Shown here in pieces: positions 43,909 to 51,853 of a DNA stretch of 64,000 nucleotides (position 1 is its first letter; each line of letters opens with the position of its first letter). Origin of the DNA: Streptomyces diastatochromogenes. Lineage in GTDB: Bacteria; Actinomycetota; Actinomycetes; Streptomycetales; Streptomycetaceae. Below the pieces are notes generated by a model, which had not been told where the DNA came from, made no database searches, and saw nothing but the letters and a program-made list of their open reading frames with translations. The DNA is taken from assembly GCA_026913215.1 (NCBI GenBank), contig JAPTYK010000001.1:4154001-4218000 (forward strand), written 5' to 3'. Both the position numbers and the translations under genes were made by a program.

Positions 43909-45051
43909 TCAGACCGTCGGGTGCACGATCCACTCGCCCTTGCGCATGACGCCCTTGAGCTCGAACTCGGCGTCGAGGACGACGATGTCGGCGTCCTTGC
44001 CGGGCTCCAGGGAGCCGACGCGGTCGTACACGCCGAGCAGGCGGGCCGGGTTGGCGGAGATGGCCTGGACGACCGACTCGACGGGGAGGCCGTCGATGGT
44101 GGCGGCGCGCTTGAAGGCGCGGTCCAGGGTGAGGGTGGAGCCGGCGATGGAGCCGCCCTCGACGAGGCGGGCGACGCTGTCCTTCACCTCGACGGCCAGC
44201 GGGCCGAGCATGTAGCTGCCGTCGCCGAAGCCGGCGGCGTCCATGGCGTCGGTGATGAAGGCGACGCGCTCGGGGCCCGCGTGGTGGAAGGCGAGCTCCA
44301 GGGCGGCGGGGTGGAGGTGGGTGCCGTCGTTGATGAGCTCGACGGTGATCCGCTCGTCCTCCAGGAGGGCGGCGATCGGGCCGGGGGAGCGGTGGCCGAG
44401 GGCGGGCATCGCGTTGTAGAGGTGGGTGGCGACGGTGGCGCCCGCGTCGATGGCGGCCCGCGTCTGCTCGTACGTGGCGTCGGTGTGGCCGATGGCGGCG
44501 ATCACGCCGTGCTCGGCGAGGAGGCGCACGGAGTCGAGGCCGCCGGGCAGCTCGGTGGCGAGGGTGAGCATCTTGGCCCGGCCGCGGGCGGCGTCGATGA
44601 GCTTGCGGACCTCGGCCGGGTCGGGGTCGCGGAGCAGCGTCTCGTCGTGGGCGCCCTTGCGGCAGGGGGAGATGAAGGGGCCCTCGAAGTGGAGGCCGGC
44701 GATCTCGCCCTGCTCGGCGAGCTCGGAGAGCAGTCCGGCGCGCTGGGTGAGGAAGTCCATGTCGCCGGTGACGAAGGAGGCGACGACGGTGGTGGTGCCG
44801 TGCAGCCGGTGGGTGTGGACGCCCTTGAGGACGTCGTCGACGGTGCCGGAGGTGAAGGAGGCGCCGCCGCCGCCGTGGTTGTGCATGTCGACGAAGCCGG
44901 GGACGAGCCAGTGGCCGGTCAGGTCGAGGACGGGGGCGTTCTCGGGGGCGGAGCCCGCGATGCGGTCGCCGTCGACGATCACGCGTCCGTTCTCGACCGT
45001 TCCGGTGGGCAGCACGACGTGTGCGCCGGCGAGAACCTGGTGATCGGCCAT
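43909..45051 (-). CDS. nagA: N-acetylglucosamine-6-phosphate deacetylase
   Basis: 380 residues, intact. Converts GlcNAc-6-P to GlcN-6-P. Amidohydrolase motifs: WLVPGFVDMHNHGGGGASF (metal site), TTVVASFVTGD, LHFEGPFISPCRKGAHDETLL, AIGHTDATYEQTRAAID, ATHLYNAMPALGHRSPG, FITDAMDAAGFGDGSYMLG, and the end PGKDADIVVLDAEFELKGVM. The ATG shares a base with the nagK stop (TGATG), so nagK-nagA is one operon, transcribed from the DasR-like site at 46030. Confidence 0.96.
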   Translation of the reverse strand: MADHQVLAGAHVVLPTGTVENGRVIVDGDRIAGSAPENAPVLDLTGHWLVPGFVDMHNHGGGGASFTSGTVDDVLKGVHTHRLHGTTTVVASFVTGDMDFLTQRAGLLSELAEQGEIAGLHFEGPFISPCRKGAHDETLLRDPDPAEVRKLIDAARGRAKMLTLATELPGGLDSVRLLAEHGVIAAIGHTDATYEQTRAAIDAGATVATHLYNAMPALGHRSPGPIAALLEDERITVELINDGTHLHPAALELAFHHAGPERVAFITDAMDAAGFGDGSYMLGPLAVEVKDSVARLVEGGSIAGSTLTLDRAFKRAATIDGLPVESVVQAISANPARLLGVYDRVGSLEPGKDADIVVLDAEFELKGVMRKGEWIVHPTV

Positions 45052-46001
45052 CAGGCGGAAACCTCCGAGTCGGTGGGGTGCTGTGCGGCGAGAAGGTCCC
45101 AGGCGAGGAGGCCCGCGCCCAGGCATCCGGCGGTGTCCCCGAGGGCGGCCGGGACGATGGCGGGCAGCTTCTGGAACGTGACGCGTTCCTCCACCGCGGC
45201 CCGGAGTGGTGTGAACAAGGTTTCCCCGGCCTCGGCGAGACCGCCACCGATGATGAGGGTGCGGGGGTCCAGCAGGGTGAGTGCGGTGACGAGGCCGTCG
45301 GCGAGGGCGTCGACGGCGTCCTGCCAGACCCGTACGGCCGTGGGGTCGCCGGATTCGACGGCCTTCGCGCAGTCGGCGGCGTCGGCCCCGGGATCGCCGC
45401 TGGCCTCGGCCCAGGCGAGGGAGACGGCGGAGGCGGAGGCGTACCGCTCCAGGCAGCCGCGCTGGCCGCAGCCGCAGTCGGTGCCGCCGGGGCGGACGAC
45501 GATGTGGCCGATCTCGCCGGCGTAGCCGTGGGCGCCGGCCTCGATGCGGTCGCCGATGCCGATGGCTCCGGCGATGCCGGTGCCGAGGGGCACGAAGAGG
45601 AAGCGGTCGGCGCCGTTGCCCGCGCCGATGCGGCCTTCGGCGAGGCCGCCGGTGCGGACGTCGTGGCCGAGGGCGACGGGGACGCCGTCGAGGCGGGCGC
45701 TGAGGAGTTCGCGCATGGGAACGTCGCGCCAGCCGAGGTTGGCGGCGTAGACGGCGATGCCGTTCTCGGCGTCGACGATGCCGGGGACGGCGACTCCGGC
45801 CGCGGCGGCGGGCTCTCCGTACCGCTCCTGGCCGAGGGCGCGGAGGTCTTCGGCGAAGCCGAGGATGGTCTCCACGACGGCCTCGGGACCGCGCTCGCGC
45901 CCGGTGGCGCGGCGGGCCTCGTGGAGCAGGGTGCCGTCCGTCCCGACGAGGGCGGCCTTCATACCGGTGCCGCCCACATCGAGGGCGATGACGTGTCTCA
46001 C
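45051..46001 (-). CDS. nagK: ROK-family sugar kinase (N-acetylglucosamine kinase)
   Basis: 316 residues from a GTG at 46001. ATP site VIALDVGGTGMKAALVG, sugar site LGHDVRTGGLAEGRIGAG, second phosphate loop FVPLGTGIAGAIGIG, zinc-binding ROK signature CGCGQRGCLERYASASA, and IIGGGLAEAGE. Phosphorylates GlcNAc to GlcNAc-6-P for NagA. The assignment as GlcNAc kinase rests on coupling to nagA and the upstream DasR-like element. Confidence 0.9.
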   Translation of the reverse strand: MRHVIALDVGGTGMKAALVGTDGTLLHEARRATGRERGPEAVVETILGFAEDLRALGQERYGEPAAAAGVAVPGIVDAENGIAVYAANLGWRDVPMRELLSARLDGVPVALGHDVRTGGLAEGRIGAGNGADRFLFVPLGTGIAGAIGIGDRIEAGAHGYAGEIGHIVVRPGGTDCGCGQRGCLERYASASAVSLAWAEASGDPGADAADCAKAVESGDPTAVRVWQDAVDALADGLVTALTLLDPRTLIIGGGLAEAGETLFTPLRAAVEERVTFQKLPAIVPAALGDTAGCLGAGLLAWDLLAAQHPTDSEVSA

Positions 46002-46029
46002 GGGGGACAGTCTGGCGCGGGACCACCCA

Positions 46030-46045
46030 AAAGGTCTAGTCCACT
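46030..46045. promoter_or_regulatory. DasR-responsive element upstream of nagK
   Basis: AAAGGTCTAGTCCACT, 13/16 match to the recalled dre consensus ACTGGTCTAGACCACT, 29 bp before the nagK start. Confidence 0.75.
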
Positions 46046-46127
46046 GAGCAGGATTGTTGCGCTCGGATACAAATTCGAGGCCGGCCATGGGTCCATGGTC
46101 CCGCCGGAGTTGCGGAAGTGATACCCA

Positions 46128-46143
46128 AGTGGTGTAGACCTCA
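46128..46143. promoter_or_regulatory. Second dre-like site, upstream of sugar-binding protein gene
   Basis: AGTGGTGTAGACCTCA, close to the dre half-sites (AGTGGT, AGACC), about 100 bp before the lipoprotein start at 46244. The spacer therefore carries one element for each divergent gene. Confidence 0.6.
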
Positions 46144-46243
46144 CGCCCGGACGCGGGGCAGACTTACGGCCCTGAGAAGAGCAAACGCCCAGCTCAGTAC
46201 TGATGGACGACAGCTCAATGACGAGCAAAAGGTGGATGAAGCC

Positions 46244-47518
46244 GTGGAGCGGCGACGATTCCTTGGACTGACCGCGGCCGCCGCCGCCTCCCTCGGACTG
46301 GCCGCGACGGCCACCGGCTGCGGCACCCTGGGCGGTGACGCGGGCGACGTGACCCTCAAGCTGGTCGCCGCCGACTACGACCTGACCGGCGGCGACACCA
46401 CCAAGAAGTACTGGGCCGACCTCGTCGCCGCCTTCGAGCAGAAGCACCCCGGCGTCAAGGTCGAGGTCGACGTCGTGTCCTGGGACGACGTCGACCGCAA
46501 GGTCGCCGAGATGGTCAAGGCCGGCCAGGCCCCCGACATCGCCCAGATCGGCGCCTACGCCGACTACGCGGCCGCCGGCCAGCTCTACTCCGCCGACGAC
46601 CTCCTCTCCATCCCCGTCCAGGCCAACTTCCTCGGCGCGCTCGTCGAGGCCGGCGAGTACAAGCGCACCCAGTACGGCATGCCGTTCGTCGCCTCCACCC
46701 GGCCCCTCTTCTACAACAAGGCCCTCTTCGAGGAGGCCGGCGCCAAGGCCCCCACCACCTGGGACGAGCTCGCCGAAGCAGCCGAGAAGCTCAAGGCCAA
46801 GGGCGTCCCCACCCCCTTCGCGCTGCCCCTCGGCCCCGAGGAGGCCCAGGCCGAGGCCCTCATGTGGCTGCTCAGCGGCGGCGGCGGCTGGACCGACGCG
46901 GCCGACCGCTACGCCGTCGACTCCGAAGCCAACATCCGCACCTTCGAATGGCTCCGCAAGAACCTCGTCGGCAAGGGCCTCACCGGCCCCGTCGCCCCCG
47001 CCCGGCTCAACCGCAAGGCCGCCTTCGCCTCCTTCGCGAACGGCGAGGTCGGCATGCTCAACGGCCACCCCTCGCTCCTCAAGGAAGCCGCGAAGAAGGG
47101 CGTCCAGGTCGGGCAGGTCCCCCTCCCCGGCGCCGACGGCGCGCCCAAGACCGCCATGGGCGTCGCCGACTGGATCATGGGCTTCAAGCAGAACGGTCAC
47201 CGCAAGGAGATCGGCGACTTCCTCAACTTCCTCTTCAGCGACGAGAACGTCCTGAAGTTCGCCGGGGACAACGACCTGCTGCCGGTCACCGTCACCGCCG
47301 AGGTCCGCATGGAGAGCGACCCCGCCCACGCCAACCTCCAGGTCTTCCTGAAGGTCCTCCCCGACGCGCAGCTCCCGCCCGTCGGCAAGACCTCCTGGGC
47401 CCAGGTCAGCGGGGACATCAAGCAGAACATCGGCAAGGCCGTCGCCCCCGACGGCCGCCCCTCCGAGGTCCTCGGCCGCATCGGGCGGGCGGCGACGGCG
47501 GCGGAGAGCGCCGAGTAA
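46244..47518 (+). CDS. ABC sugar-binding lipoprotein (orphan)
   Basis: 424 residues. Starts VERRRFLGLTAAAAASLGLAATATGCG: an RRRFLG twin-arginine-like signal with the lipidated Cys at ~26. SBP family 1 fold: VTLKLVAADYDLTGGDTTKKYWADLVAAFEQKHPGVKVEVDVVSWDDVDRK, PDIAQIGAYADYAAAGQLY, YGMPFVASTRPLFYNKALFEEAGAKAPTTWDELAEAAEKLK, NGEVGMLNGHPSLLKEA. No permease genes follow, so the partner permeases and the shared ATPase MsiK must be elsewhere. The GTG at 46232 is an alternative start. Confidence 0.92.
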   Translation: MERRRFLGLTAAAAASLGLAATATGCGTLGGDAGDVTLKLVAADYDLTGGDTTKKYWADLVAAFEQKHPGVKVEVDVVSWDDVDRKVAEMVKAGQAPDIAQIGAYADYAAAGQLYSADDLLSIPVQANFLGALVEAGEYKRTQYGMPFVASTRPLFYNKALFEEAGAKAPTTWDELAEAAEKLKAKGVPTPFALPLGPEEAQAEALMWLLSGGGGWTDAADRYAVDSEANIRTFEWLRKNLVGKGLTGPVAPARLNRKAAFASFANGEVGMLNGHPSLLKEAAKKGVQVGQVPLPGADGAPKTAMGVADWIMGFKQNGHRKEIGDFLNFLFSDENVLKFAGDNDLLPVTVTAEVRMESDPAHANLQVFLKVLPDAQLPPVGKTSWAQVSGDIKQNIGKAVAPDGRPSEVLGRIGRAATAAESAE

Positions 47519-47530
47519 TAGGTTGGTCGC

Positions 47531-47818
47531 ATGACCGAAGAGGAGACGGCGGCCGACGTCAGCGGCGGGCCCGAGGAGGCCGACAGCAGGGGACTCGGGG
47601 AACGCGAGCGGGCGCTCCTCGCCGTCGAGCGCCGCTCCTGGCCCGGCCCCGGCGCCAAGGAGCGGGCCGTCCGCGAGCGGCTCGGCCTGTCCCCGACCCG
47701 CTACTACCAGCTCCTCAACGCCCTCCTCGACGACCCGCGCGCCCTGGCCCACGACCCGGTGACCGTCAACCGGCTGCGCCGGGTCCGCGAGGAGAAGCAG
47801 AGGCGACGGGAGGGGTAA
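47531..47818 (+). CDS. DUF3263-type small helix-turn-helix protein
   Basis: 95 residues; LGERERALLAVERRSWPGPGAKERAVRERLGLSPTRYYQLLNALLDDPRALAHDPVTVNRLRRVREEKQRRR is a DUF3263 domain, a short actinobacterial wHTH-like module thought to bind DNA. 12 bp after the binding-protein gene. Target unknown. Confidence 0.85.
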   Translation: MTEEETAADVSGGPEEADSRGLGERERALLAVERRSWPGPGAKERAVRERLGLSPTRYYQLLNALLDDPRALAHDPVTVNRLRRVREEKQRRREG

Positions 47819-47880
47819 CCCCTTACGGGGTGACCCCGGCCACGCTGACGGAACGGGCGTACGTCGGTAGGGTCGGGAAC

Positions 47881-48758
47881 ATGGTCAGTAGCCTTCCGCA
47901 CCCGACCTTCCCCAAGCTCTCAGCTCTGTTCGAGCAGGGAGACCCCATTCCGCCGGCCGCGACGGCCTGGACGCGCTCCTCGCGCGCCCGGCGAAGGCCG
48001 TCGTCGCCCTCGACTTCGACGGCACCCTCGCCGACATCGTCCCCGACCCCGAGCGGGCCCGCGCCCACCCGGTGCCGTGGCCGCCCTCGCCGCCCTGGCC
48101 CCCGGGTCGCCTCGGTCGCCGTCGTGACCGGCCGCCCCGCCGGGGTCGCCGTCCGCTACGGCGGCTTCGCCGGGTCCCCGGCCTGGAGCACCTCGTCGTC
48201 CTCGGCCATTACGGCGCCGAGCGCTGGGACGCCGTCACCGGCACCGTCCGGGCCGCCGCCCTCCACCCCGGCGTCGCCTCCGTCCGCGCCGAGCTCCCCG
48301 GCTTCCTGGACCGGGCCGGCGCCTGGCCGGGCGTCTGGATCGAGGAGAAGGGCCGCGCGCTCGCCGTCCACACCCGGCGCGCCCGGGACCCCGAGGGCGC
48401 CTTCGAGGCGCTCAAGGGCCCGCTGGGCGACCTGGCCGTCGCCCACGGCCTCGTCCTGGAGCCCGGCCGCATGGTCCTGGAGCTGCGGCCCCCCGGCATG
48501 GACAAGGGCGTGGCCCTCGCGAAGTACGTACGGGAGCTGGGCGCCGGGTCCGTCCTCTACGCGGGCGACGACCTGGGCGACCTCCCCGCCTTCGCGGCGG
48601 TCGAGAAGCTCCGCTCCGACGGCACCCCCGGCGTCCTCGTCTGCAGCGGCTCCACCGAGGTCCAGGAACTGTCCGACCGCGCGGACCTCTCCGTGGCGGG
48701 CCCGGCGGGCGTGGTGGAGTTCCTGACGGAACTGGCCGAGGCGATACGGGGGGCCTGA
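47881..48758 (+). CDS. otsB: Trehalose-6-phosphate phosphatase (four frameshifts)
   Basis: HAD-superfamily phosphatase that completes trehalose synthesis. MVSSLPHPTFPKLSALFEQGDPIPP, then AVVALDFDGTLADIVPDPERARAHP with the nucleophile motif DFDGT, VASVAVVTGRPAGVAVRY, LEHLVVLGHYGAERWD, WIEEKGRALAVHTRRA, SVLYAGDDLGDLPAFAAV (motif IV). Bases lost near 47955, 48070, 48105 and 48175; restored 882 nt, 293 residues. Its partner otsA is 3 kb downstream on the other strand. Confidence 0.9.
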
Positions 48759-48765
48759 GGCCCCC
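48749..48765. terminator. Hairpin over the otsB stop codon
   Basis: GGGGGCC (48749-48755) pairs with GGCCCCC (48759-48765) with the TGA in the loop, between convergent otsB and the NIF3-like gene. Confidence 0.55.
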
Positions 48766-48769
48766 GCGG

Positions 48770-49087
48770 CTACGGCTCGTACAGCGGCAGGAAGTGGACG
48801 ACGGGCTCCTCGTACGGATGGGCGCCGCGGACGGCCGTGAGGATCGCCCGCGCCTGCCCCTCCTCGCAGACGGACTCGACCCGGCACTCCTCGGCCCGCT
48901 GGGTGACGCCCACCTCGCCGTCGTACGGCCGCGCGCCGGGCAGCGGCTGCCAGGTGCCGGTCACCTGCCACGTACTGGAACACCGGGCGTACTCCCCGAC
49001 CCGCCCGGCCCCGGCGGAGTGGAGGGCGTCGAGAACGGCCTCCAGATGAGTACGGGGTACGGATATCTCGACCTTGAGGCGCGCCAT
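48770..49087 (-). CDS. NIF3/YqfO C-terminal domain-like small protein
   Basis: 105 residues: MARLKVEISVPRTHLEAVLDALHSAGAGRVGEYARCSSTWQVTGTWQPLPGARPYDGEVG then VRGAHPYEEPVVHFLPLYE. The HPYEEP motif and GxYxxC layout match the CutA-like insert domain of NIF3/YqfO proteins, here as a free-standing protein. Metal binding is possible; role unknown. Confidence 0.8.
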   Translation of the reverse strand: MARLKVEISVPRTHLEAVLDALHSAGAGRVGEYARCSSTWQVTGTWQPLPGARPYDGEVGVTQRAEECRVESVCEEGQARAILTAVRGAHPYEEPVVHFLPLYEP

Positions 49088-49096
49088 GCGCCGACC

Positions 49097-49978
49097 CTAA
49101 CGAAGCAGCAGGTCCACCACGCCCGTCAGGTCCTCCTCGCCGCTTCCGGCATCGAGCCGGCGGCGCATCAGCTCGAAGTACGGCCGGATCAACTCCGCGC
49201 TGACTCCCTGCCCTTCGGCCGTGGCGAGGAAGGTCGGCGTCCCGGCCACCTGCATGGCGAGGTTCGAGACCACGCCCTCCGTGTAGTCGCCGGAGCGCAG
49301 CTGGGCGGCGGTCCCGTGCACCCCCTGCGCCATCGCGGCGAGCCAGTCGGCCAGCAGCGGCGCGAACGCCACCGGATCGATGTCCTCCCGCCGGATCAGC
49401 GCGAAGGCGTGCGCGGCCCCGGCGAACATCCCGTACATGCCGCTGAGCAGGGCCACGTCGTGCAGGGCGGCGAACCCGGCGTCCTCACCGACGTACTTGG
49501 TGCCCACGGGCACGGCGAGGGTGGCCCGGTGCGACTCGAACAGCTCCCGCGACCCGCTGTAGAAGACGTACCCCCCGGCCTCCGGAACCCCGACCATCGG
49601 CGGTACGGCCATGATCCCGCCGTCCAGGTAGCGCGCCCCCCGCGCCCCGGCCCAGGCCGCCCGGTCACGGGCCTGCTCGGGGGTCGTGGTGGTGAGGTTG
49701 ACGAGGTCCCTGCCGCTGATGTCGACGCCGTCCAGGGCCGCGCCCACGGACTCGTCGTCGAGGAGGCAGAGGACGACGAGCCCACCCGCCGCGACGGCCC
49801 CGGCCGCGTCGTCCGCGACCTTCGCCCCTTCCCCGGCGAGCGCCTCGGCCCGTGCGGGGGTGCGGTTCCAGACGGTGAGCGGATGCCCGGCGGCGAGCCA
49901 GGCACGGGCGAGGGCGGTGCCCATGGCACCGAGACCGAGAAGGGACACGGGCGACTTCGGCGTGCTGTTCTGCGTCAT
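49097..49978 (-). CDS. NAD(P)-dependent oxidoreductase, imine-reductase/beta-HAD family
   Basis: 293 residues from the ATG at 49978. Rossmann site SPVSLLGLGAMGTALARAWLAAGHPLTVWNRTPARAEAL; LVVLCLLDDESVGAALDG; DLVNLTTTTPEQARDRA; ARYLDGGIMAVPPMVGVPEAGGYVFYSGS. The last two and the YTEGV C terminus are typical of actinobacterial imine reductases. It diverges from the HxlR regulator at 50047 and is its probable target. Confidence 0.88.
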   Translation of the reverse strand: MTQNSTPKSPVSLLGLGAMGTALARAWLAAGHPLTVWNRTPARAEALAGEGAKVADDAAGAVAAGGLVVLCLLDDESVGAALDGVDISGRDLVNLTTTTPEQARDRAAWAGARGARYLDGGIMAVPPMVGVPEAGGYVFYSGSRELFESHRATLAVPVGTKYVGEDAGFAALHDVALLSGMYGMFAGAAHAFALIRREDIDPVAFAPLLADWLAAMAQGVHGTAAQLRSGDYTEGVVSNLAMQVAGTPTFLATAEGQGVSAELIRPYFELMRRRLDAGSGEEDLTGVVDLLLR

Positions 49979-50016
49979 GCCGAAGAGCCTGCTCCAGCCC
50001 CCTGACCTGCTCAAGT

Positions 50017-50034
50017 ACCCACTTTCAAGTGGGT
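50017..50034. promoter_or_regulatory. HxlR-type operator palindrome
   Basis: ACCCACTTTCAAGTGGGT, 8-bp perfect arms with a 2-bp centre, in the 68-bp spacer between the reductase and the HxlR gene. Confidence 0.65.
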
Positions 50035-50046
50035 GGTTACCCTGAG

Positions 50047-50430
50047 GTGAGCGAACAGGTCAGAGAGGCGGGACGAGTGGCGACCCTGAACCGGCCGGGT
50101 GCTCCCGACGGGCACGTCTGCGGCATCGACACCGCGATGGAGGTCATCGGCGGCAAATGGAAGGTCCTCATCCTCTGGGCCCTCCACGAACACCCCCACC
50201 TCCGCTTCGGCGAACTCCGCCGCCTCGTCCCCGGCATCACCGAAAAGGTCCTCGCCTCCCACCTCCGCGAGATGGAAACGGACGGCATCGTCGACCGCGT
50301 CTCCTACGACGAGGTCCCTCCCCGCGTCGAGTACGCCCTCACGAAGGCGGGCACGCGCCTCAACGAGGCCCTGGAGCCGCTGGCGGCGTGGGGGAGGGAG
50401 CGGCGGGAATCCAGTGGCGCCACTTCCTGA
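50047..50430 (+). CDS. HxlR-family transcriptional regulator
   Basis: 127 residues from the GTG at 50047. The conserved Cys lies in HVCGIDTAMEVIGGKWKVLILWAL, then the winged helix LRFGELRRLVPGITEKVLASHLREMETDGIVDRVSYDEVPPRVEYALTKAG. HxlR proteins sense aldehydes or oxidants through this Cys and usually control the adjacent reductase. The 18-bp palindrome at 50017-50034 is the likely operator. Confidence 0.92.
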   Translation: MSEQVREAGRVATLNRPGAPDGHVCGIDTAMEVIGGKWKVLILWALHEHPHLRFGELRRLVPGITEKVLASHLREMETDGIVDRVSYDEVPPRVEYALTKAGTRLNEALEPLAAWGRERRESSGATS

Positions 50431-50451
50431 GGGTCGGCGAGGATCCGCCGC

Positions 50452-50937
50452 ATGGGAGCGGACATCCACGGGTTCATCGAGTGCCGGGTCACGTACGGGA
50501 CCCTCGACGAGGAGGACTCCGGCTGGCATGCCGCCATCGACCTGGACCTGCTGTACGGCGGACGGAGCTACGACGCCTTCGGCTGCCTGTTCGGCGTCCG
50601 CAACCGCGCGGGCTTCCGGCCGCTGGCCGAAGGGCGCGGGCTGCCGCCCGACGTGACCCCCGAGGTCCGGCGCGCCTACGAGAGCGACCCCACCCTCTTC
50701 CACAGCGCCTCCTGGATCGGCTGGGAGGAGCTGACCGCCGTCGACTGGGACGAGGCCGCCTCCACCCCCGACGCGCGCGTCCGCGAGTACCGGGACAGCG
50801 AGCGGCTCGGACGCATGACGCGCCGGGAGGCGGTGCACGAGGACGGCATGTGGGACCCGGTCTGGGCGACCATGAAGGCCCTCGCCGACGTGCACGGCCC
50901 CCAGTACGTGCGGCTCGTCGTCTGGTTCGACAACTAG
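50452..50937 (+). CDS. Conserved hypothetical protein
   Basis: 161 residues, MGADIHGFIECRVTYGTLDEEDSGWHAAIDLDLLYGGRSYDAFGCLFGVRN, ending VWATMKALADVHGPQYVRLVVWFDN. The MGADIHGFIE start is shared by proteins of unknown function in actinobacteria and their phages. Soluble. 21 bp after hxlR, perhaps cotranscribed. Confidence 0.75.
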   Translation: MGADIHGFIECRVTYGTLDEEDSGWHAAIDLDLLYGGRSYDAFGCLFGVRNRAGFRPLAEGRGLPPDVTPEVRRAYESDPTLFHSASWIGWEELTAVDWDEAASTPDARVREYRDSERLGRMTRREAVHEDGMWDPVWATMKALADVHGPQYVRLVVWFDN

Positions 50938-51009
50938 CGCGTGCATCGAAGGCGCCTCGGTACCACCCACCCCCAGCCGTGTGCCGCAGCTCGGGCATCA
51001 TGTCGTCGC

Positions 51010-51327
51010 ATGATCACCGTTCACCTGAAGTACGAGATCGATCCCGACCGCATCGAGGACTTCGAAGAGTACGGCCGCCGGTGGGTCGCCCTCGTCGGCC
51101 GGTTCGGGGGCACGCACCACGGCTATTTCCTGCCCAGCGAGGGCGACAGCGACATCGCCTACGCGCTCTTCTCCTTCCCCAGCCTTGCCGCGTACGAGCA
51201 GTACCGAGCCGACAGCGCGCGTGACCCCGAGTGCCAGGAGGCGATCGAGTTGGCTCGTCGGACCCGATGCATCCGCCGGTACGAACGTCGCTTCCTGCGG
51301 CCACTCGACCAGCTGCCCCACTCCTAG
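51010..51327 (+). CDS. NIPSNAP-family protein
   Basis: 105 residues, MITVHLKYEIDPDRIEDFEEYGRRWVALVGRFGGTHHGYFLPSEGDSDIAYALFSFPSLAAYEQYRADSARDPECQEA: a ferredoxin-like alpha-beta barrel NIPSNAP domain. Function of the bacterial members is unclear. Confidence 0.88.
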   Translation: MITVHLKYEIDPDRIEDFEEYGRRWVALVGRFGGTHHGYFLPSEGDSDIAYALFSFPSLAAYEQYRADSARDPECQEAIELARRTRCIRRYERRFLRPLDQLPHS

Positions 51328-51853
51328 AGCCCCGTCAATCCGCCGGTCACGGCCACTCGTTGACGGCCGCTACGAGGGCGGTCGCCTCGTACGGTCGCCG
51401 GTTCCTGATCGACGGCGGCCCGGCACGTCGTGATCGCCACCAACAACGGCAGACAACGAACGGTCGGAGCCCGCGCCGCAGTTGGGGGCGGGGCGGGTCT
51501 GACCGTCGCGGTGAGCGCCGGCGAGCAGCTCGTCGTGGACGCGCCGCGCCAGACCGGTGCCCCAGTGGGTGGGGGTACCTCTGCACGTCCCTCCAAGGGG
51601 CCGTATGTCCTAAGAATGATCGTTTCTGCGGTGAACCCGAAGAACCCACGGGCGCGGTCGGGGCGAGCGTCCCGGTCAAGAACGAGGGCTGGTGGGCGTT
51701 CGCGACGAACACCGACCCCAACAACCCGGGCAAGCTGAAGGCGTACGCGATCTGCGCGAAGGTCGTGAAGAACCCGACGCTCGTCACCCCGTGACCGACG
51801 CCTTCGGGCGGTGGCGGTGAAGCGCGGCCCGGTCGTGACGGCCGGGCCGCGCT
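51328..51853 (+). pseudogene. Degenerate region with remnant of a secreted protein
   Basis: 526 bp without a credible complete gene. The segment 51650-51794 encodes VPVKNEGWWAFATNTDPNNPGKLKAYAICAKVVKNPTLVTP, which looks like the C-terminal end of Streptomyces secreted proteins with Ala/Cys-rich endings; no matching start or signal peptide is in frame. A G-rich GTGGGTGGGGGTACCTCTGC stretch near 51565 resembles dispersed intergenic repeats. Confidence 0.4.

Noticed and set aside
46864..48726. A 620-codon plus-strand frame across the binding protein, DUF3263 and otsB genes
   Set aside because: Translation is Arg/Pro-rich shadow sequence except where it meets parts of otsB; GC-skewed codon positions keep such frames open.
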